From contig NZ_JADBEJ010000004.1 of NCBI RefSeq assembly GCF_014873915.1, positions 1 to 64,000 on the forward strand: a stretch of DNA of 64,000 nucleotides, given 5' to 3'. A program made the position numbers and the translations under genes. The notes under the pieces are model-generated. The model was not told where the DNA came from, ran no database searches, and saw only the letters and a program-made list of their open reading frames with translations. Shown piece after piece: positions 18,359 to 28,137 of the stretch. The DNA comes from Amycolatopsis roodepoortensis (lineage in GTDB: Bacteria; Actinomycetota; Actinomycetes; Mycobacteriales; Pseudonocardiaceae). The first letter of the stretch is position 1. Each line of letters opens with the position of its first letter.

Positions 18359-21334
18359 GTGGAGTTCCGCGTCCTCGGCGCCGTCGAGGCGTGGGCCGAC
18401 GGCGTCCCGGTCGATCTCGGCTCGCCCAAACAACGGCTCGTGCTGGCGGTTCTGCTGCTGGAGGCGGGCAAACCGGTACCGCGCGACCGCATCATCGACC
18501 TGCTCTGGCCCGAAGAACCCCCGGCCAGTGCCCGGAACACCGTTCAAGCGCTGGTGTCCAGGCTGCGTGCGGTGTTCCGCGGCGCGGGCGGGCCGGAGAT
18601 CGTCTCCGAGGGGACCCGGTACCTGCTCAAGGTCGATCCGCGTCAGGTCGACCTGCACCGCTTCACCGAGCTGACCGCGCAGGCCCGCGACGCCGACGAC
18701 GAGACCGCCGTCGAGCTTTTGGACGAGGCGCTCGGCTTGTGGCGCGGCGAGGCATTGTCCGACGTGGTGAGCGGCGAGGTCGCCCAGCGGCTCCGCGGCG
18801 GTATGCACGAAGCACGCTGGACGGCGCTGGAGGATCGCGCCGAAGCGCAGCTGCGGCTCGGCCGCGGCAGGCAGGTCCTCGCGGAGCTGACCGAACTGGT
18901 CGCCGCGCATCCCCTGCGCCAGCGGTTCGTCGGGCAGCTCATGCTCGCGCTGCACCGCGAAGGCCGCACCGACGACGCCCTCGAAGCCTTCCGCGCTCTG
19001 CGAAGCCGGCTCGGCACCGAGCTGGGTCTCGATCCCTCGCCGGAACTGCGACGGCTGGAATCCGCCATCCTCGGTGCCGATCCCGCGCTGGAACCCGCGA
19101 CCCGGCCGGAGCCGGTCCGCCCGGCCCAGCTGCCGCACGACGTCCGGGGGTTCGCCGGGCGGGCGGCCGAGCTGGGACGGCTCGACGAGGCGGCCCAGGC
19201 GGGCGGGGGCACCGATATCTGGGTCATCAGCGGGACCGCCGGAGTGGGCAAGACCGCGCTCGCCGTCCGCTGGGCCCACCGCGTCCGCGACTCGTTCCCC
19301 GACGGCCAGCTCTATCTCGACCTGCGCGGTTTCGACCCCGACCACGAGCCGCTCACCCCGGCCGTCGCGCTCACCCAGCTCCTGCAGGCGCTCGGCACCG
19401 CGCCCAAGGCGATCCCGCCGGACACCGACACGCGGGCCGCGTTGCTCCGGTCCCTTCTGGCCGACCGCCGGGTGCTGCTGGTGCTCGACAACGTGCGTGA
19501 CAGCGGCCAGGTGCTGCCGCTGCTGCCGCCTTCCGGCACCGTCCTGGTCACCAGCCGCCAGCGGCTCGGCGACCTGATCGCCCGCACCGGAGCCCGCGCG
19601 CTGCCGCTGTCCGTACTGCCCGCCGAGGACGCGCGGCATCTGCTGGAAGCCGTACTGGGCAGCGAAACCGTCGCCGCCGAGGCCGTCGCGGCCGCCGAAC
19701 TGGCGCGGCTGTGCGGACATCTCCCGCTCGCCCTGCGGATCGCGGCGGCCAACCTCGGCGCCAGTGGCGAACCCGAGATCGCCGAACTCGCCCGCGAGCT
19801 GGCGGGCGGTGACCCGCTGGCGGAGCTGACCGTCGACGGCGCCGAGGAAAGTGCCGTGACCACGGCGTTCGGTGTCTCCTACCGGGCGCTTCCCGAGGAG
19901 CACCGGGAGCTGTTCCGGCGTCTCGCGCTCGTTCCGGGCCAGACGTTCACCGCTCCCGCCGCTCAGGCGCTGACCGGTGTCACGCACTCGAAGGCGAATC
20001 AGCAACTCAAGGCGCTCGCGGCGGCACATCTGGTCGAGCGCTACACCCCGGGGCGCTACCGGTTCCACGATCTTCTCCGCAGTTTCGCGGCGGGACGCAC
20101 GCTCTCGGAGGACTCGAAGGCCGACCGTGACGCCGCGGAGAGGCGGCTCTTCGAGAGCTACCTGAGCACCGCCGACGCCGCGGGGCGTGTCCTCATCCCG
20201 CACTTCCTGCGCCTGCCGCGCGAAGAACCGGCGGACAAACCCTTCGCCGACACCGAAGAGGCGCTGGCCTGGCTGGACGCCGAGTGGCCGAACCTCGCCG
20301 CCGCCGTCGAGCACAGCGCCGAACACGGCCCGCCCGAGTTCTCGTGGCATCTCGCCGACGCGCTCCGTGCCTTCTTCCACCAGCGCGGGCATCACGCGGA
20401 ATGGATCGACACGGCCTCGACCGCGCTCAAGGCCGCCCGCCGCAGCGGCGCCGGGCAGGCACAGGCCGCGATGCACCTGAGCATCGCGCTGGCCTGCGTC
20501 AACAGCGGCCGCTACGACGAAGCGCGCGAACACCTCACCAGCGCCCTGCGCGGCGATCTCCTGGACGGCTGGGACGCGGGCCGCGCGGCCGTGCTCAACA
20601 ATCTGAGCGCGGTGCACCAGCGGCTCGGCGACCCGCAGGAGGCGATCCGCTGCGGGCTGGAATCCCTGCGGCTGTGCGAAGAACTGAACATGCCCGCCGT
20701 CTCGATGGCGCTGGCGAACCTCGGTTTCCCGTACTGGCAGACGGGTCAGCTCGACGAGGCACTCGCCAACTTCACCCGCGCGCTCGCGGTCTCCGAACGC
20801 GACGGCGCCCGGTTCAGCGTCGCGGTGCTGCTGGTCGACCTCGGCAACGTGCACCGCGACCTCGGTCTCCTCGACGACGCCTACGACTTCTACACCCGGG
20901 CGCTCGCGGCAAACCGCGAGCTGGGCTACACCTACGGCGAGGCGACGGCACTGTCCGGCAGGGCCGTGCTCGAAAGCAGGCGCGACCCGGGCGAGCAGAA
21001 CCACGCGGACGCGCTCGAAGCCGTCGAGCTCACCCGCAAGATCGGCGATCGGGGCACCGAGGCCTGGACACTCGTCGGGCTCGGCGAGGTCTGCCTGCGG
21101 CTCGGCCGGCCGGAGGAAGCCGCGGAGCACCACCGGCTCGCGTTGTCCATCGCGCGGACGACGAGCTTCTTCTGGTGCGAGGCCGCCGCCCGGACCGGGC
21201 TCGCGGAAACCCTGCTGCAACTGGGAAAGCTCGCGGAAGCCCGGACACACGGCGAACTGGCGCTGGAACTCGCCGCGCGCTCCGGCTACCGGCTCGTCGA
21301 GGAACGCGCGAAGCTGATCCTGGACGAGCTCTAG
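18359..21334 (+). CDS. AfsR/SARP-type transcriptional regulator with NB-ARC and TPR domains
   Basis: Predicted 991 residues. The GTG at 18359 follows GGAGG by seven bases and gives VEFRVLGAVEAW, the usual N-terminus; the open frame extends further upstream without a good start. Domains in order: OmpR-like DNA-binding winged helix (residues 1-95), bacterial transcriptional activator domain (to about 245), NB-ARC/STAND ATPase with Walker A SGTAGVGKTALA near residue 300 and LLVLDNVR, then C-terminal TPR repeats. Such proteins activate secondary metabolism or development in actinomycetes. No biosynthetic cluster is adjacent, so it may be a pleiotropic or orphan regulator. Its stop overlaps the convergent membrane-protein gene. 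Confidence 0.92.
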   Translation: MEFRVLGAVEAWADGVPVDLGSPKQRLVLAVLLLEAGKPVPRDRIIDLLWPEEPPASARNTVQALVSRLRAVFRGAGGPEIVSEGTRYLLKVDPRQVDLHRFTELTAQARDADDETAVELLDEALGLWRGEALSDVVSGEVAQRLRGGMHEARWTALEDRAEAQLRLGRGRQVLAELTELVAAHPLRQRFVGQLMLALHREGRTDDALEAFRALRSRLGTELGLDPSPELRRLESAILGADPALEPATRPEPVRPAQLPHDVRGFAGRAAELGRLDEAAQAGGGTDIWVISGTAGVGKTALAVRWAHRVRDSFPDGQLYLDLRGFDPDHEPLTPAVALTQLLQALGTAPKAIPPDTDTRAALLRSLLADRRVLLVLDNVRDSGQVLPLLPPSGTVLVTSRQRLGDLIARTGARALPLSVLPAEDARHLLEAVLGSETVAAEAVAAAELARLCGHLPLALRIAAANLGASGEPEIAELARELAGGDPLAELTVDGAEESAVTTAFGVSYRALPEEHRELFRRLALVPGQTFTAPAAQALTGVTHSKANQQLKALAAAHLVERYTPGRYRFHDLLRSFAAGRTLSEDSKADRDAAERRLFESYLSTADAAGRVLIPHFLRLPREEPADKPFADTEEALAWLDAEWPNLAAAVEHSAEHGPPEFSWHLADALRAFFHQRGHHAEWIDTASTALKAARRSGAGQAQAAMHLSIALACVNSGRYDEAREHLTSALRGDLLDGWDAGRAAVLNNLSAVHQRLGDPQEAIRCGLESLRLCEELNMPAVSMALANLGFPYWQTGQLDEALANFTRALAVSERDGARFSVAVLLVDLGNVHRDLGLLDDAYDFYTRALAANRELGYTYGEATALSGRAVLESRRDPGEQNHADALEAVELTRKIGDRGTEAWTLVGLGEVCLRLGRPEEAAEHHRLALSIARTTSFFWCEAAARTGLAETLLQLGKLAEARTHGELALELAARSGYRLVEERAKLILDEL

Positions 21335-21855
21335 CCCTTCCTGTCGTGGGATTTCACGCTGGCGGCGATCGCCGCCGCGACCGCCGCCAGGACGCAGAAG
21401 ACGATCATCAACGCCATCGCGGTGCTGTCACCGTCGTCGAAGCTGAAGAGCCACTTGACTTGACTGCTGAACGGCGTCCCCCAGACGAGCGGCATCCCCA
21501 CGAAGACGGCCACCACGTAGAACACGCAGAACCCGAACAGGGTCCACGCGCCGGGAATCCGCCGGGCGAACGTGAACGCCGCCGCGATCACCAGGACCAC
21601 GGCGGAGATGACGCCGCTGACCATGTTCTGCACCGAGATGACCGACAAGCCGCCGTTCGCCTCGGTGGCGACGAAGACGTTGTAGAGCACGAACCAGACG
21701 AGCATGGCGGCGGCGAGCAGCGCCAGGACACCGGCGATCACCGCCGCCGGCGTGTTGGCCCGCGGCTTGGGCCGTGCCGCCTGGCCCCACGGCGCGGGTC
21801 CGCCCGGCGGCTGGCCGTACTGAGGAAAACCGGGCTGCGGTGGATCCGGCTGCAT
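21331..21855 (-). CDS. Small membrane protein of unknown function
   Basis: A 174-residue protein starting at ATG 21855, which has AGGAG five bases upstream; the in-frame ATG/GTG codons further up are not supported. A Pro/Gln/Gly-rich N-terminal cytoplasmic region (QPGFPQYGQPPGG) is followed by four predicted transmembrane helices. The stop codons of this gene and the convergent regulator share the palindrome CTAG (21331-21334). I do not recognise a function. Confidence 0.8.
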   Translation of the reverse strand: MQPDPPQPGFPQYGQPPGGPAPWGQAARPKPRANTPAAVIAGVLALLAAAMLVWFVLYNVFVATEANGGLSVISVQNMVSGVISAVVLVIAAAFTFARRIPGAWTLFGFCVFYVVAVFVGMPLVWGTPFSSQVKWLFSFDDGDSTAMALMIVFCVLAAVAAAIAASVKSHDRKG

Positions 21856-22014
21856 CCGCACTCCTCGCGCGTTCGGCGGCACGACCCTGCCGCCTGTCGT
21901 GGTTCGTGATCACCGTAGCGAAAGCCGGCCCATGGCGGACCGTTGATGGCAGGAAACTGCCTTCGCGGTGCGCGGTGAGTCCGGGCGGGGTGCAGCGAGG
22001 TCGGCCCCGCCCGT

Positions 22015-22067
22015 GTCGCGAAAGCCACTTTCGCGACGCTGGATGTCCCGAAAGTGGCTTTCGCGAC
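22015..22067. repeat. Double-hairpin intergenic element, copy B
   Basis: GTCGCGAAAG-CCA-CTTTCGCGAC (22015-22037), spacer GCTGGAT, then GTCCCGAAAG-TGG-CTTTCGCGAC (22045-22067). One arm has a G-to-C mismatch. Relative to copies D and E it lies in the opposite orientation. Confidence 0.9.
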
Positions 22068-22154
22068 ACGGCCTTGAGTGCTCGGCTGAGAAAACCCGAC
22101 CTTCGCACGGGCACCCGGCGACAAGCACTCATGACTTCTTCGGGTCGAGTGGAC

Positions 22155-22275
22155 GTCTCGCGTGATTGGACGGACGACACGCGTGATCAGAAGGCCGACA
22201 CGCGTGATTGAGCGGACGACTCACTGCGAGCCCCGGCCACGCGCGTGTCGTCCATCCCGTCACGCGTGTCGGTCT
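22155..22275. repeat. 21-bp phased repeat array downstream of iolG
   Basis: Three direct units start at 22155, 22176 and 22197 (GTCTCGCGTGATT, GACACGCGTGATC, GACACGCGTGATT), exactly 21 bp apart. Two inverted units follow with cores at 22242 (CGCGTGTCGTCC) and 22263 (CGCGTGTCGGTC), again 21 bp apart. The period is two helical turns, so all cores face one side of the helix. The array ends against the iolG stop codon. Confidence 0.8.
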
Positions 22276-22276
22276 G

Positions 22277-23278
22277 TCAGACGCGGACCTCGTCCACGCG
22301 GACCGGGCGCCGTTCGCGACGCGAGACCTCGCACGCCTCGGCGATGTAGAAAGCCTCCAGCGCGTCCGCCGCCCCGCACGGGCTCGGCGCGCGACCGGCG
22401 GCGACGTCGAGGAACGCCTTCAATTCGCTGATGTACGCGGGGCGGAAACGTTCCATGAAGCCGGGGTAGGCAGGGCCGGGCAACGGCTGGACGCCGGGCT
22501 CCACCGACGTGAGCGGCGCGCGGTCGTCCAGGCCCACCACGGCGTTGCCCGCCGAGCCGAGGACTTCCAGCCGGACGTCGTAGCCCGCGCCGTTGTAGCG
22601 CGTCAGCGAAACCACCGCCAGCGTCCCGTCGTCGAGCGTCAGCGTCGCGGCCGCGGTGTCGACATCACCGGCGTCGGCGAAGAACCGCTCGCCCTTGTTG
22701 GCGCCGACCGCGTAGACCTCGACTACCTCGCGGCCGCTCACGAACCGGACGACGTCGAAATCGTGCACCCCGCAGTCGCGGAACAGGCCGCCGGAGTGCA
22801 CGACGTATTCGGCGGGCGGCGGTGCCGGGTCGAGCGTGGTCGCGCGCAAGGTGTGCAGCCAGCCGAGTTCGCCGGACGCCACCGCCGCCCGGGCCGCCGC
22901 GTAACCCGCGTCGAACCTGCGCTGGAAACCGATCTGCACCGGCACGTCCGCACCGGAGATCTTGTCGATCACCGCGAGCGTTCCCGGGATGTCGGCGGCG
23001 ACCGGCTTCTCGCAGAACACCGGGATGCCCGCGTCCACCGCCTTGAGGATCAGCTCGGGATGGGCGTCCGTCGCCGCGGTGATCACCAGACCGTCCAAAG
23101 AGGACGCGAAAAGCGAGGGGATGTCCTCCGCCGCTTCGACGCCGAGCTTCGCCGCGGCGGCCTGGGCACGGGCGGCGTCGACGTCGGCGACGACCACGGA
23201 GGAAACCTCGTCGAAGCTCTTCAAGGTCTCGGCGTGCGAAGTGCCGATCCGGCCGGTGCCGGCGAGTCCCAACCTCAT
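22277..23278 (-). CDS. iolG: Inositol 2-dehydrogenase
   Basis: Gfo/Idh/MocA-family NAD-dependent enzyme that oxidises myo-inositol to 2-keto-myo-inositol (scyllo-inosose); 333 residues. The Rossmann motif GLAGTGRIGTSHA lies near residues 4-16. EKP carries the catalytic lysine (K91), and FRDCGVHDFD carries the Asp/His pair (D168, H172) with the 4-residue spacing of known IolG. It lies just downstream of the LacI-type gene on the same strand, divergent from the other iol genes, and is likely under the same operators. Confidence 0.9.
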   Translation of the reverse strand: MRLGLAGTGRIGTSHAETLKSFDEVSSVVVADVDAARAQAAAAKLGVEAAEDIPSLFASSLDGLVITAATDAHPELILKAVDAGIPVFCEKPVAADIPGTLAVIDKISGADVPVQIGFQRRFDAGYAAARAAVASGELGWLHTLRATTLDPAPPPAEYVVHSGGLFRDCGVHDFDVVRFVSGREVVEVYAVGANKGERFFADAGDVDTAAATLTLDDGTLAVVSLTRYNGAGYDVRLEVLGSAGNAVVGLDDRAPLTSVEPGVQPLPGPAYPGFMERFRPAYISELKAFLDVAAGRAPSPCGAADALEAFYIAEACEVSRRERRPVRVDEVRV

Positions 23279-23282
23279 GTGG

Positions 23283-24287
23283 TTACCTTTCTGGAGCGGC
23301 GGTGGTCGAACGGACCACCAGCGACGGGTGCAGCAGATGCCGGACCGGTTCGGCGCGTTCGCCCCGGATCCGTTCGAGCAGCGCTTCGACGGCCAGCCTG
23401 CCCATTTCCGTGCGCGGCTGGTCCACAGTGGTCAGTGAGACATGACGCAGCGCGGCGAGCGAGGTGTTGTCGTAGCCCACCACGGAAACGTCCTCCGGCA
23501 CACGAAGGCCCACCTCTTCGAGGGCGGAGATCGCGCCGACGGCGTTGAAGTCGTTGCCCGCCACCAGGGCCGTCGGCATTCCGGCCATCGGCGGATCACT
23601 GAGCAGTTCGTGCACGGCCTTCTCACCGGCGGTGTCCGTATGCTCGCTGTGCACGATGATCGGGTGCAGCCGATGCCGCCGCATGGCCTGCTGGTAACCC
23701 CGCCGCCGGGCCGCCGCACCGGCCGCGAGCCCGCCGTCCAGATGGGCGATCCTCCGGTGCCCCAGCGAAACCAGATGATCGACGGCGAGCGCGGACCCGG
23801 CCTCGCCGTCGTCGTTCACCGTGTCCACCCCCGCGGCGCGCGAAGTGCGCGACACCAGGACGACGGGACCTTGCGCGGCCGCTTCCTCGATCGCCGACGC
23901 GGGGACCACCGGCGACAGCAGGATCACCCCGGCCGGCCGGAAGGACAGCAGGCTCTTCAGCGCGGCACGCTCGCGCGCGGGACTGCGGCCGCCGGTGTTG
24001 AGGATCAAGTGGAACCCGGCCGCTTCGGCCGCCGCGTCCAGCCCCTCGACGACGTCGGCGAAGAAGGCGTTGCGAAGGTCGGAAACCATCACGCCGAGGA
24101 CGGTCGACGTCCGGCTCGCCAGCGATCTGGCCATCGCGTGCGGCTCGTAACCCAGTTCGTGCGCCGCGCACAGCACGCGCGTGCGCCGTTCGTCGGAGAC
24201 GTTCGGCGCGTTCCGCATCACCAGCGACACGAGCGCACGGGACACCCCCGCCTTCGCGGCGACGTCCTCCATCGTCGGTCGCGCCAT
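23283..24287 (-). CDS. LacI-family repressor of the inositol cluster
   Basis: About 334 residues. The N-terminal helix-turn-helix (MEDVAAKAGVSRALVSLVMRN) and hinge (ARSLASRTSTVLGVMVSDLRN) precede a periplasmic-binding-protein-like effector domain. ATG 24287 gives the standard MARPTMEDVA start; GTG 24293 is the alternative. Its position between divergent iol genes and two perfect LacI-type palindromes implies that it represses both directions and is induced by an inositol metabolite (inference). Confidence 0.9.
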   Translation of the reverse strand: MARPTMEDVAAKAGVSRALVSLVMRNAPNVSDERRTRVLCAAHELGYEPHAMARSLASRTSTVLGVMVSDLRNAFFADVVEGLDAAAEAAGFHLILNTGGRSPARERAALKSLLSFRPAGVILLSPVVPASAIEEAAAQGPVVLVSRTSRAAGVDTVNDDGEAGSALAVDHLVSLGHRRIAHLDGGLAAGAAARRRGYQQAMRRHRLHPIIVHSEHTDTAGEKAVHELLSDPPMAGMPTALVAGNDFNAVGAISALEEVGLRVPEDVSVVGYDNTSLAALRHVSLTTVDQPRTEMGRLAVEALLERIRGERAEPVRHLLHPSLVVRSTTAAPER

Positions 24288-24320
24288 TTCCACCGTCCCC
24301 CTGCTCTTGCGCCCCTGCCC

Positions 24321-24350
24321 TTGACTTTACTGTGACGGACGCTACATGAT
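24321..24350 (+). promoter_or_regulatory. Promoter of the rightward iol operon
   Basis: TTGACT at 24321-24326 with a -10-like TACATGAT beginning at 24343, about 16-18 bases apart. The downstream edge runs into the first LacI operator, so repressor binding would occlude the promoter. Confidence 0.5.
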
Positions 24351-24379
24351 TAGAGCGCTCTAATCAATAGAGCGCTCTA
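24347..24379. promoter_or_regulatory. Tandem LacI operators
   Basis: TGATTAGAGCGCTCTAATCA (24347-24366) is a perfect 20-bp palindrome with the central CG expected for LacI-family sites. A second copy with core TAGAGCGCTCTA lies at 24368-24379, its centre 17 bp from the first. The pair sits between the divergent lacI-like and iolE genes. Confidence 0.85.
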
Positions 24380-24413
24380 ATCCGATCCCCGTACCCACCG
24401 CAGGAGGCCGCCG

Positions 24414-25313
24414 ATGACAGCGCCGACATCCCGGATCCGGATCGCCGCCGCCCCGATCTCCTGGGGCGTCTGCGAAGTCCCCGGCTGGGGCCGCGTGCTC
24501 GACGCGGAGACCGTACTGGGCGAAATGGCGGAGCTGGGGGTCCGCGCCACCGAGCTCGGCCCGCCCGGATATCTGCCGCGTGACCCGGCCGCGCTGCGTG
24601 AGCTGCTCGGTGGATACGAGCTCGAACTGGTCGGCGGCTTCCTCGCCGTGGTGCTGCACGAGAATCCCGGAGCCGCGCTGGCCGAAGCCGAAGAGTCCGC
24701 CGCGTTGTTCGCGGCCTGCGGCGGCGACGTGCTCGTGCTCGCCGCCGCCACCGGTCTCGACGGCTACGACGACCGGCCGAAGCTGAGCGAAACCGAATGG
24801 GCGACCCTCGTCGAAACCTCCGGCGCGATCGAGGAAATCGCCGCGCGCCACGGCCTTCGCACCGTGCTGCACCCGCACGTCGGGACACACGCGGAAACCG
24901 AGGAAGAGGTCGAGCGTTTCCTCGCCGATTCCGATCTCCCGCTGTGCCTGGACACCGGGCATCTCCTGATCGGCGGGACCGATCCGGTCGCGCTGGCGAA
25001 GCGGTACCCCGAACGGGTCGGGCATCTGCATCTCAAGGACGTGCGCGGTGAACTCGCCGAAGACGTCCGCGCCGGCAGGCTTCCTTATGCCGAAGCCGTG
25101 GGTAAAGGTCTGTATGTGCCGCTCGGCGACGGGGACGTCGACATCGAAACGATGGTCAGGTCCGTCCACGAGGCGGGCTACGACGGGTGGTACGTGCTCG
25201 AACAGGACACCGCGCTGGGCGAGGGGAGCCCGGAGGATCTGCCGAAGCGGGACGTGGCCAGGAGCCTGGCGCATCTCGACGGAATCGTCAGCCGGCTCCC
25301 GGCTGCCAGGTAA
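24414..25313 (+). CDS. iolE: Inosose dehydratase-like sugar isomerase/epimerase (TIM barrel)
   Basis: A 299-residue xylose-isomerase-like TIM-barrel protein beginning RIAAAPISWGVCEVPGWG, the style of IolE proteins, which dehydrate 2-keto-myo-inositol. Probable metal and active-site residues lie in VLHPHVGTHAET, LCLDTGHLLI, VGHLHLKDV and YVLEQDTAL. It is the first gene of the rightward iol operon, and no other dehydratase candidate is present, which supports iolE over a generic epimerase. The lipoprotein gene follows 24 bases later. Confidence 0.8.
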   Translation: MTAPTSRIRIAAAPISWGVCEVPGWGRVLDAETVLGEMAELGVRATELGPPGYLPRDPAALRELLGGYELELVGGFLAVVLHENPGAALAEAEESAALFAACGGDVLVLAAATGLDGYDDRPKLSETEWATLVETSGAIEEIAARHGLRTVLHPHVGTHAETEEEVERFLADSDLPLCLDTGHLLIGGTDPVALAKRYPERVGHLHLKDVRGELAEDVRAGRLPYAEAVGKGLYVPLGDGDVDIETMVRSVHEAGYDGWYVLEQDTALGEGSPEDLPKRDVARSLAHLDGIVSRLPAAR

Positions 25314-25337
25314 CGGAAGAAGCGAGGAGAGACGACG

Positions 25338-26324
25338 ATGTCCCATCGCTTGAAAGCGGCTTTGGTGGTCGCGGCGGGGCTATTGCTCCTGTCCGCGTGC
25401 ACCGGGCCGAAGGCCGAGGAGAAACCCACCGCGGGCGCGGGCCCGGAGACGACCCAGCCCAGCGGGCCGCTGCGGGTCGCGGTCATCTCGCACGGCACGG
25501 CGGGCGACGCGTTCTGGAACGTGGTCAAGAACGGTGCCGAGGAGGCGGGCAGGCAGCTCGACGTCCAGGTCGAGTACAACTCCGACGGAGACCCCGGCAA
25601 CCAGGCCAAGCTGATCGACAACGCGGTCGCCCAGCGGGTCGGCGGGCTGGTGGTGTCGATGGCGAACCCGGAGGCGCTCAAGACCTCGATCGAGAACGCG
25701 GTCCGCGCCGGGATCCCGGTCATCACCATCAACTCCGGCGAGGACAAGAGCGCGGGCTACGGCGCGCTCACCCACGTCGGGCAGAACGAGACCATCGCGG
25801 GCGAGGAGGCCGGGAAGAAGTTCCGGGAGCTCGGCAAGAAGAAACTGCTCTGTGTGGTCCACGAAGCGGGCAACGTCGGGCAGGCACAACGCTGCGACGG
25901 CGCCAAGACCGGCTTCGCGGGCGACGTGCAGACCCTGCAGGTCGACATCAGCAACCCCACCGACGCCGAATCCCGGATCAGGGGCGCGGTGCAGACCGAC
26001 TCCACCCTCGACGCCGTCCTGACGCTGAACTCGCAGGTCGCCGCTCGTGCGGTGAGCGCGATCAAGGCGGTCGGCTCGACGGCCCAGGTCGGCACGTTCG
26101 ACCTCAACACCGACGTGGTCGGCGCGATCAAGGCGGGCGACGTGGTGTTCGCGGTCGACCAGCAGCAGTACGAGCAGGGCTATCTCCCGGTGCAGTTCCT
26201 CAAGCTCTACCGGGACAACGCGAACGTCGTCGGCGGCGGGAAGCCGGTGCTCACCGGGCCCGACCTGGTCGACAAATCCACTGTGGACACCGTCGGCAAG
26301 TACGTGCAAAGGGGCACGCGATGA
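25338..26324 (+). CDS. Sugar (probably inositol) ABC transporter substrate-binding lipoprotein
   Basis: A 328-residue RbsB-like binding protein. The signal peptide ends in the lipobox LLLSAC (Cys near residue 21), so the mature protein is lipid-anchored outside the membrane. The binding domains contain [15 protein letters not shown] near the start and [14 protein letters not shown] later, typical of the class. It overlaps the permease start by four bases. Its place inside the iol operon makes myo-inositol or a close relative the likely ligand. Confidence 0.88.
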   Translation: MSHRLKAALVVAAGLLLLSACTGPKAEEKPTAGAGPETTQPSGPLRVAVISHGTAGDAFWNVVKNGAEEAGRQLDVQVEYNSDGDPGNQAKLIDNAVAQRVGGLVVSMANPEALKTSIENAVRAGIPVITINSGEDKSAGYGALTHVGQNETIAGEEAGKKFRELGKKKLLCVVHEAGNVGQAQRCDGAKTGFAGDVQTLQVDISNPTDAESRIRGAVQTDSTLDAVLTLNSQVAARAVSAIKAVGSTAQVGTFDLNTDVVGAIKAGDVVFAVDQQQYEQGYLPVQFLKLYRDNANVVGGGKPVLTGPDLVDKSTVDTVGKYVQRGTR

Positions 26325-27355
26325 CCACCACCACGCTCGACGAACGGATCGCGAAACCCCGCCTGCTCGACAGGCTGGTCGTCCGCCCCGAGATCGGCGC
26401 GCTGCTCGGCGCCGTCGTCGTCTTCCTGTTCTTCACCCTCGTCACCGACCAGTTCTTCAGCGGCAGCGGCGTGGCGACCTGGCTCGACGACGCCTCGACG
26501 CTCGGCATCATGGCGGTCGCCGTGTCCCTGCTGATGATCGGCGGCGAGTTCGATCTCTCCGCCGGTGTCATGACCGCGTCCACCGCGCTCGTCACCGCGA
26601 CGCTGGCGACGCAGGCGGGCTGGAACGTCTGGCTCGCGCTGTTCGCGTCGCTGGTCTTCGCCCTCGCGGTGGGCGCGTTCAACGGCTGGCTGGTGATGCG
26701 CACCGGGCTGCCCAGCTTCATCGTCACCCTGGGCACCTTCCTGGCACTGCAGGGACTCAACCTCGGCGTGACCCGCCTGGTCACCGGCACCGTCCAGGTG
26801 TCCGGGATGCGCTCGACCGACGGTTACGAATCCGCCGGCTTCGTCTTCGCGTCCACAGTGGACATCGGCGGGACGGCGTTCCAGATCTCCATCGTCTGGT
26901 GGATCGGGTTCGCCGTGCTGGCGGCCTGGTTGCTGGTGCGGACCCGCTTCGGCAACTGGATCTTCGCCGTCGGCGGCTCCGCGCAGAGTTCGCGCGCGGT
27001 CGGGGTCCCGGTGGTGCGCACCAAGATCCTGTTGTTCATGACCACCGCGCTCGCCGCGTGGCTGGTCGGCTCGATCAACATCCTGCGGTTCGCGAGCGTC
27101 CAGGCGAACCAGGGCATCGGGCTGGAGTTCCAGTACATCATCGCGGCCGTGATCGGCGGCTGCCTGCTCACCGGCGGGTTCGGTTCGGCGATCGGTGCCG
27201 CGATCGGCGCGCTGATCTTCGGGATGGCGCGGCAGGGCATCGTGTTCGCCCGCTGGGACAGCGACTGGTTCATGCTGTTCCTCGGGGTCATGCTGCTGTC
27301 CGCGGTCCTGGTCAACAACGCCTTCCGGCGGCGCGCGGAAAGGGTGCGGCGATGA
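26321..27355 (+). CDS. Sugar ABC transporter permease
   Basis: A 344-residue RbsC-like permease with 8-10 transmembrane helices, including [19 protein letters not shown] and the later [22 protein letters not shown] that mark this family. The ATG lies in ATGA with the lipoprotein stop, and its own stop overlaps the ATPase start in the same way, so all three transport genes are translationally coupled. Confidence 0.92.
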   Translation: MTTTTLDERIAKPRLLDRLVVRPEIGALLGAVVVFLFFTLVTDQFFSGSGVATWLDDASTLGIMAVAVSLLMIGGEFDLSAGVMTASTALVTATLATQAGWNVWLALFASLVFALAVGAFNGWLVMRTGLPSFIVTLGTFLALQGLNLGVTRLVTGTVQVSGMRSTDGYESAGFVFASTVDIGGTAFQISIVWWIGFAVLAAWLLVRTRFGNWIFAVGGSAQSSRAVGVPVVRTKILLFMTTALAAWLVGSINILRFASVQANQGIGLEFQYIIAAVIGGCLLTGGFGSAIGAAIGALIFGMARQGIVFARWDSDWFMLFLGVMLLSAVLVNNAFRRRAERVRR

Positions 27356-28137
27356 GTCGTCTTCTCGAGGTCAAGGACGTCGGCAAGACCTACGGCAGCG
27401 TGATCGCGCTGCGCGACGTCTCCACCGTGGTCGACGCGGGCGAGGTCACCTGCGTGCTCGGCGACAACGGCGCCGGCAAGTCCACCCTGATCAAGATCCT
27501 CGCCGGGGTCCACCAGCACGACCGGGGCGAGTTTCTGGTCGAAGGCGAGCCGGTCAAGTTCGCTTCGCCACGTGAGGCGCTCGATCGCGGGATCGCGACG
27601 GTGTACCAGGATCTGGCGGTCGTCCCGCTGATGAGCGTCTGGCGGAACTTCTTCCTCGGCTCCGAACCGACGGTCGGCTTCGGCCCGTTCCGCGCGCTCG
27701 ACCGGAAGAAAGGCCGCGAGACGACCAAGAAGGCGTTGTCCGACATGGGCATCGACCTGCGTGACGTCGAGCAGCCGGTCGGCACGCTGTCCGGTGGCGA
27801 GCGGCAGTGCGTCGCCATCGCGCGCGCCGTGCACTTCGGGGCGAAGGTGCTGATCCTCGACGAGCCGACGGCGGCGCTGGGGGTCAAGCAGGCGGGCGTC
27901 GTGCTCAAGTACGTCGCACAGGCCCGTGACCGAGGGCTCGGCGTCGTGCTGATCACGCACAACCCGCATCACGCGTACCCGGTGGCCGATCGCTTCCTCC
28001 TGCTCAAACGGGGCGCTTCGCTCGGCGCGTACGAGAAATCCGAGATCGATCTGGCCGAGCTGACCCGGCAGATGGCGGGCGGCGCGGAACTCGAAGCCCT
28101 CGAACACGAATTGCGAGCCGCGGAGTCCCCTTCATGA
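27352..28137 (+). CDS. Sugar ABC transporter ATP-binding protein
   Basis: A 261-residue ATPase with one nucleotide-binding domain only, unlike the double-domain RbsA form: Walker [10 protein letters not shown], signature LSGGERQ, Walker [13 protein letters not shown] and switch LITHNPHH. It presumably works as a homodimer with the RbsC-like permease. Overlaps flank it on both sides (ATGA). Confidence 0.92.
   Translation: MSRLLEVKDVGKTYGSVIALRDVSTVVDAGEVTCVLGDNGAGKSTLIKILAGVHQHDRGEFLVEGEPVKFASPREALDRGIATVYQDLAVVPLMSVWRNFFLGSEPTVGFGPFRALDRKKGRETTKKALSDMGIDLRDVEQPVGTLSGGERQCVAIARAVHFGAKVLILDEPTAALGVKQAGVVLKYVAQARDRGLGVVLITHNPHHAYPVADRFLLLKRGASLGAYEKSEIDLAELTRQMAGGAELEALEHELRAAESPS

Larger units (their letters stand above)
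21856..22276. other. Gene-free gap with two kinds of repeat
   Basis: This 421-base gap holds the promoter side of the membrane-protein gene, double-hairpin copy B (22015-22067) and the 21-bp phased array (22155-22275) described separately. An 8-bp inverted pair TGAGTGCT/AGCACTCA lies between them (about 22074-22131). No open frame here has a credible start or composition. Confidence 0.7.

Noticed and set aside
22155..22275. A CRISPR array
   Set aside because: The units are 21 bp without separate spacers, partly inverted, and no cas genes are present.
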